A stretch of DNA of 64,000 nt from Bacteroidales bacterium (GTDB taxonomy: Bacteria; Bacteroidota; Bacteroidia; Bacteroidales; P3): NCBI GenBank assembly GCA_017446745.1, contig JAFSQF010000113.1, forward strand, positions 1 to 64,000, given 5' to 3'. Both the position numbers and the translations under genes were made by a program. The number at the start of each line of letters is the position of its first letter. The stretch's first letter is position 1. Below the pieces are notes generated by a model. That model did not search any database and was not told the origin of the DNA. It saw only the letters and a program-made list of their open reading frames with translations. This document shows, piece after piece, positions 60,649-64,000 of this stretch.

Positions 60649-61752
60649 ATGAAGAGAGCACTTATTACTGGTGTTACCGGACAGGACGGCAGTTATCTGT
60701 CCGAGTTTCTGATAGAGAAAGGATACGATGTCCACGGTATCATCCGTCGCAGCAGTGTCGATTACCGTGAACGTATAGCACATCTTGAGGGCCACCCCCA
60801 GTTCCACCTTCATTACGGGGATATGGGCGACTCGATGGGTCTGGTGCAGGTCATCCGCAAGGTGCAGCCCGACGAGATCTACAATCTGGCGGCACAGAGC
60901 CACGTGCAGGTGAGCTTCGATTCGCCGGAGTTCACGGCAGACGTGGACGCGACGGGCGTGCTGCGCATCCTGGAGGCCGTCCGTGCCTGCGGGCTGGAGA
61001 AGACCTGCCGCATCTATCAGGCCAGCACCAGCGAACTCTACGGCAAGGTGGAAGAAGTACCGCAGAATGAGAACACCCCATTCCACCCTTATAGCCCCTA
61101 CGCCGTGGCAAAGCAATATGGTTTCTGGATTGTGAAGGAGTACCGTGAGGCATACGAAATGTATTGCTGCTCGGGCATTCTCTTTAACCATGAGTCAGAG
61201 CGCCGTGGCGAGACTTTTGTTACACGTAAGATTACCCTTGCTGCAGCCCGCATTAGTCAGGGATTACAAGATTGTCTGTACTTAGGCAATATGGATAGCC
61301 TCCGTGACTGGGGTTATGCCAAGGACTATGTGGAATGTATGTGGCTCATCCTCCAGCAGGACAAACCAGAGGACTTTGTGATTGCCACCGGCGTGCAGCA
61401 CAGCGTGCGCGAGTTCACCGACCTGGCCTTCCGTTATGCTGGTATTGAGCTGAAGTTCGAGGGCGAGGGCATCGATGAGAAAGGCATCGTGGTCAGCGGT
61501 CCGGAGAACCTGATTGGCAAGACCGTGGTGGCCGTGAGCGAGGACTTCTACCGTCCCACTGACGTGGTGAACCTTTGGGGTGACCCGACAAAAGCCAAGG
61601 CCAAGCTGGGCTGGAGTCCCAACAAAACCAGTTTCGAGGAACTTGTTAAGATTATGGTTGAGGCTGATATAGCTAAAGTTGCGTCTGAGGGTGCTGCCCA
61701 TAAGGTTCGTATGAATCTTGCAGAGTATCTTGAAAAGGGTATCGTTAAGTAG
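60649..61752 (+). CDS. gmd: GDP-mannose 4,6-dehydratase
   Basis: 367 aa. Extended short-chain dehydrogenase: [27 protein letters not shown] (NAD(P) motif), [31 protein letters not shown] (catalytic Ser/Thr, Glu), [11 protein letters not shown] (YxxxK) and [18 protein letters not shown]. It makes GDP-4-keto-6-deoxy-mannose, the precursor of GDP-L-fucose. ManC supplies its substrate. The epimerase/reductase step (fcl) is not seen in the window. Confidence 0.96.
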   Translation: MKRALITGVTGQDGSYLSEFLIEKGYDVHGIIRRSSVDYRERIAHLEGHPQFHLHYGDMGDSMGLVQVIRKVQPDEIYNLAAQSHVQVSFDSPEFTADVDATGVLRILEAVRACGLEKTCRIYQASTSELYGKVEEVPQNENTPFHPYSPYAVAKQYGFWIVKEYREAYEMYCCSGILFNHESERRGETFVTRKITLAAARISQGLQDCLYLGNMDSLRDWGYAKDYVECMWLILQQDKPEDFVIATGVQHSVREFTDLAFRYAGIELKFEGEGIDEKGIVVSGPENLIGKTVVAVSEDFYRPTDVVNLWGDPTKAKAKLGWSPNKTSFEELVKIMVEADIAKVASEGAAHKVRMNLAEYLEKGIVK

Positions 61753-61776
61753 GATTAAGTATTAGATATTTCTATA

Positions 61777-62946
61777 ATGCCTAAGAAAGTCTTTGTTTCC
61801 GGTTGTTACGACTTGTTGCACAGCGGGCACGTGGAATTTTTCCGGCAGGCGGCTGAGTATGGTGATTTGTATGTGGGGATTGGGAGCGATAAGACGTATT
61901 TGGGATATAAACACCGAAAGACCATCTACAGCGAGCAGGAGCGCCTGTTCATGGTGAAGAGCATCAAGTACGTGAAGGATGCCTACATCAACGCGGGCAG
62001 TGGCGTGCTCGACTTCGTGCCCACACTGGACATCGTGAAACCCGACGTGTTCGTGGTGAACAGCGACGGCGGCAGCCCGGAGAAGCGCCACACCTGCGAA
62101 GAGCGGGGAATAGAGTATATAGAACTCCATCGCGATCCGCACGAGGGTCTCACGGCACGGAGCAGTACGGACCTGAAGAAGACGGAGAGTCAGATACCCA
62201 CGCGCCTAGATCTCGCGGGCACTTGGATTGACCAACCGTATGTGAGTCAGTATGCTCCTGGGTGGGCAATAACCATCAGTCTGGAGCCCACCTTCGAGGT
62301 TCGTGAACGTTGCGGCCTGAGCACCAGCACCCGTAATATGATTAAGAAAATATGGCCGTACCAACTTCCTAACATGGATTCCGAGACTTTGGCCAAGTTG
62401 GTGTTCTGCTTCGAGAACGACCCGGAACGGAGTGACGGCATCATCAGCGGGGCTCAAGATGCCATTGGCATCTGTGTTCCAGGGCTGTGCAGGCATTACT
62501 ACAACAACCGCTTCTGGCCTGAACTCATCGAAACTTGTCAGGACGAGCAAGTGCTCCGCTTCCTTGAAGACCACATCATTATGATTCCAATGGACCCGCG
62601 TAGACCGGGCTGTAGCGTTGTTGAGGGCAAGGACATCACCGAGGAGAAGGTGAAGGCACTGGCAAAGGCCGCAGACGACTGCTGGCAGGCTATTCTAGAT
62701 AAAGACCTTGATGATTTCGCAAAAGCCTACAAAGCATCTTTTGATGCGCAAGTGGCTATGTTTCCTGCCATGATTCAGGGTTGCGTTCAGAGCTATATTG
62801 ACCAGTACAAAGATAAGGTCCTGGCGTGGAAGATGCCGGGAGCAGGTGGCGGTGGATACTTGGCTTGTGTGGTGGATGATGCAGAATCTTTCTGCAATGA
62901 GCATTCGGAAGCGATTCCGTTAACTATCAGAAGGGCAGGTATGTAA
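61777..62946 (+). CDS. Cytidylyltransferase-like / GHMP kinase fusion
   Basis: 389 aa. Residues 1-130 are a cytidylyltransferase domain: VFVSGCYDLLHSGHVEFF (HxGH), YVGIGSDKTYLGYKHRKTIYS, VVNSDGGSPEKR and RSSTDLKK. Residues about 142-389 are GHMP-kinase-like: RLDLAGTWIDQPYVSQYAPGWAITI near its start and PGAGGGGYLACVV (motif 3) near the end. The middle SDGIISGAQDAIGICVPGL corresponds to the kinase Gly/Ser loop. It may phosphorylate and activate a sugar, for example fucose, for nucleotide-sugar synthesis. Its 1-bp TAATG overlap with fucP suggests a joint role. Confidence 0.8.
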   Translation: MPKKVFVSGCYDLLHSGHVEFFRQAAEYGDLYVGIGSDKTYLGYKHRKTIYSEQERLFMVKSIKYVKDAYINAGSGVLDFVPTLDIVKPDVFVVNSDGGSPEKRHTCEERGIEYIELHRDPHEGLTARSSTDLKKTESQIPTRLDLAGTWIDQPYVSQYAPGWAITISLEPTFEVRERCGLSTSTRNMIKKIWPYQLPNMDSETLAKLVFCFENDPERSDGIISGAQDAIGICVPGLCRHYYNNRFWPELIETCQDEQVLRFLEDHIIMIPMDPRRPGCSVVEGKDITEEKVKALAKAADDCWQAILDKDLDDFAKAYKASFDAQVAMFPAMIQGCVQSYIDQYKDKVLAWKMPGAGGGGYLACVVDDAESFCNEHSEAIPLTIRRAGM

Positions 62947-64000
62947 TGAAAGTTATAGAACATAAATACTTGCTGCCGTTTGTGTTGGTTACCAGCCTGT
63001 TCCTGCTGTGGGGGCTTGCCAACAATATGACGGACACGCTGCTGAGTGCATTTAAGCGCATTATGGATATGAGCGACACACAGACTTCGCTCATACAGTT
63101 CGCTTTCTATGGAGCCTATTTCGTGATTGCGTTGCCTGCGGCATTGTTTATCCGCAAGCACTCCTACAAAAGCGGAGTTATATTAGGGTTGTGCCTTTAT
63201 GCAGGCGGTGCCATTCTCTTTATGCCGGCTGCCAGTGTTGCCAGTTATGCATTCTATCTGGTGGCGATATACATCATGGCCAGCGGCTGCTCGGTGCTGG
63301 AGACCACGGCCAATCCGTATATTATGAGTATGGGCAGTCCGGAGACCGCTACAAGGCGACTCAATATAGCCCAGGCATTCAATCCCATCGGTTCCATTCT
63401 CGGAATCGTGCTAAGCAAGCACTTCATATTGAAGGACATATCGCTCTACTCTGTGAGCGGCACCTATATGACGCTGGGATTTGTGTTGGTAGCGATTATG
63501 GTGGTGATGTTGTTTGCCAAAATGCCGGAAGGTAAAGATAGTGGCAGAACGGATGGCTTGCGGGCCTCTTTCCATAGATTGTTCGGCAACAAGACCTATC
63601 TGTTTGGGGTCATCGCGCAGTTCTTCTATGTAGGCGCACAGATTGGCGTGTGGAGTTTTACTATCCGCATCGTTATGCAGGAACTTGGTGTAGTAGAGGC
63701 TGAGGCGGCTACCGTGTATTTGTGGTCTATCATCGGGTTCTGCGCCTCGCGATTCATCTACACGGGGCTTATGAAATGGTTCAGACCCGCCAAGTTGCTG
63801 GTGTTTGGTGCTGTGATGTCGGTAGTGTGCTGTGGCATAGTGGTGTTTGGTAGCGGACTTGGCTGGCTGATGGTGGTTGCATTGATGGCTGTGTCGTTCT
63901 TTATGAGCCTGATGTTCCCGACTATCTATGGCATTGCGCTGGGGAGTATTGCTTCGACAGGCTCTGCAACCGATGCAGCAGGGGATGTGAAGATAGGGGC
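62946..64000 (+). CDS. fucP: L-fucose:H+ symporter (partial at window edge)
   Basis: About 351 codons are visible; the 3' end is beyond the window. MFS family of the FucP type: LPFVLVTSLFLLWGLANNMTDTLL (first segment), QFAFYGAYFVIALPAALFIRK, MASGCSVLETTANPY (the family's signature, with conserved Glu-Thr-Thr-Ala-Asn-Pro) and LNIAQAFNPIGSILG. At least eight to nine membrane segments are present. It imports fucose or a related sugar, consistent with the epimerase and kinase genes. The start ATG overlaps the previous stop (TAATG). Confidence 0.9.
   Translation, partial: MKVIEHKYLLPFVLVTSLFLLWGLANNMTDTLLSAFKRIMDMSDTQTSLIQFAFYGAYFVIALPAALFIRKHSYKSGVILGLCLYAGGAILFMPAASVASYAFYLVAIYIMASGCSVLETTANPYIMSMGSPETATRRLNIAQAFNPIGSILGIVLSKHFILKDISLYSVSGTYMTLGFVLVAIMVVMLFAKMPEGKDSGRTDGLRASFHRLFGNKTYLFGVIAQFFYVGAQIGVWSFTIRIVMQELGVVEAEAATVYLWSIIGFCASRFIYTGLMKWFRPAKLLVFGAVMSVVCCGIVVFGSGLGWLMVVALMAVSFFMSLMFPTIYGIALGSIASTGSATDAAGDVKIG

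Overview
This window is chromosomal DNA from a member of the Bacteroidota, most likely a gut-type Bacteroidales. The evidence is Bacteroides-type -7 boxes (TAnnTTTG), A-rich start regions without clear Shine-Dalgarno sequences, lipoproteins with a Cys right after a hydrophobic signal, a SusB-type GH97 alpha-glucosidase, DUF4956 and DUF2490 proteins, PorT-like barrels, and an elongator tRNA-Met and tRNA-Ile(CAU) without an encoded CCA end. Genes are moderately GC-rich and the spaces between them are AT-rich. No family-level assignment is attempted.

Layout. 0-5 kb: an FAD amine-oxidase-fold (UDP-galactopyranose-mutase-like) gene and tRNA-Ile(CAU), flanked by two copies of an intergenic segment, then GH97. 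5-17 kb: SUMF1-domain protein, hpt, lipoprotein, AsmA-like protein, GT2 glycosyltransferase, YpfJ-like metallopeptidase, dapD and dxs. 17-26 kb: TPR lipoprotein, recG, coaD, a beta-barrel, dnaB, an Omp85 barrel, a stand-alone HATPase and a YfcE-like phosphoesterase. 26-34 kb: DMT transporter, polyprenyl glycosylphosphotransferase, miaA, CCA-adding enzyme, MORN lipoprotein and meaB. 34-39 kb: tRNA-Met, hemW, ridA and an acyl-CoA dehydrogenase-etfB-etfA cluster. 39-42 kb: a Y-family DNA polymerase translationally coupled to a nucleotidyltransferase that carries a YolD-like tail; this pair looks acquired from Firmicutes. 43-48 kb: a coupled cluster of a VTC polyphosphate-polymerase-domain protein, DUF4956 membrane protein, Cthe_2159-like surface lipoprotein and DUF2490 barrel. 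48-52.5 kb: a UvrD-type helicase with an inserted DnaQ-type exonuclease, and a U32 peptidase-family protein.

52.5-58.4 kb is an accessory island. It holds palindromic repeats, a decayed REP-associated transposase, two small toxin-antitoxin-like pairs, and an overlapping AAA ATPase plus PD-(D/E)xK-like gene pair that could be an anti-phage or DNA-processing system. 58.4-64 kb is a fucose/GDP-sugar region: aldose-epimerase-like protein, manC (start region disrupted), gmd, a cytidylyltransferase-GHMP kinase fusion, and fucP running off the window edge.

The most unusual property is the intergenic DNA. Four loci carry arrays of an octamer CGATnnnT built from a few unit variants, always with the same strand on top. 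Other gaps carry unrelated 9- to 35-bp tandem arrays, mostly with the G-rich strand on top. A second layer consists of dispersed palindromic elements whose stem arms differ between copies by compensatory changes.
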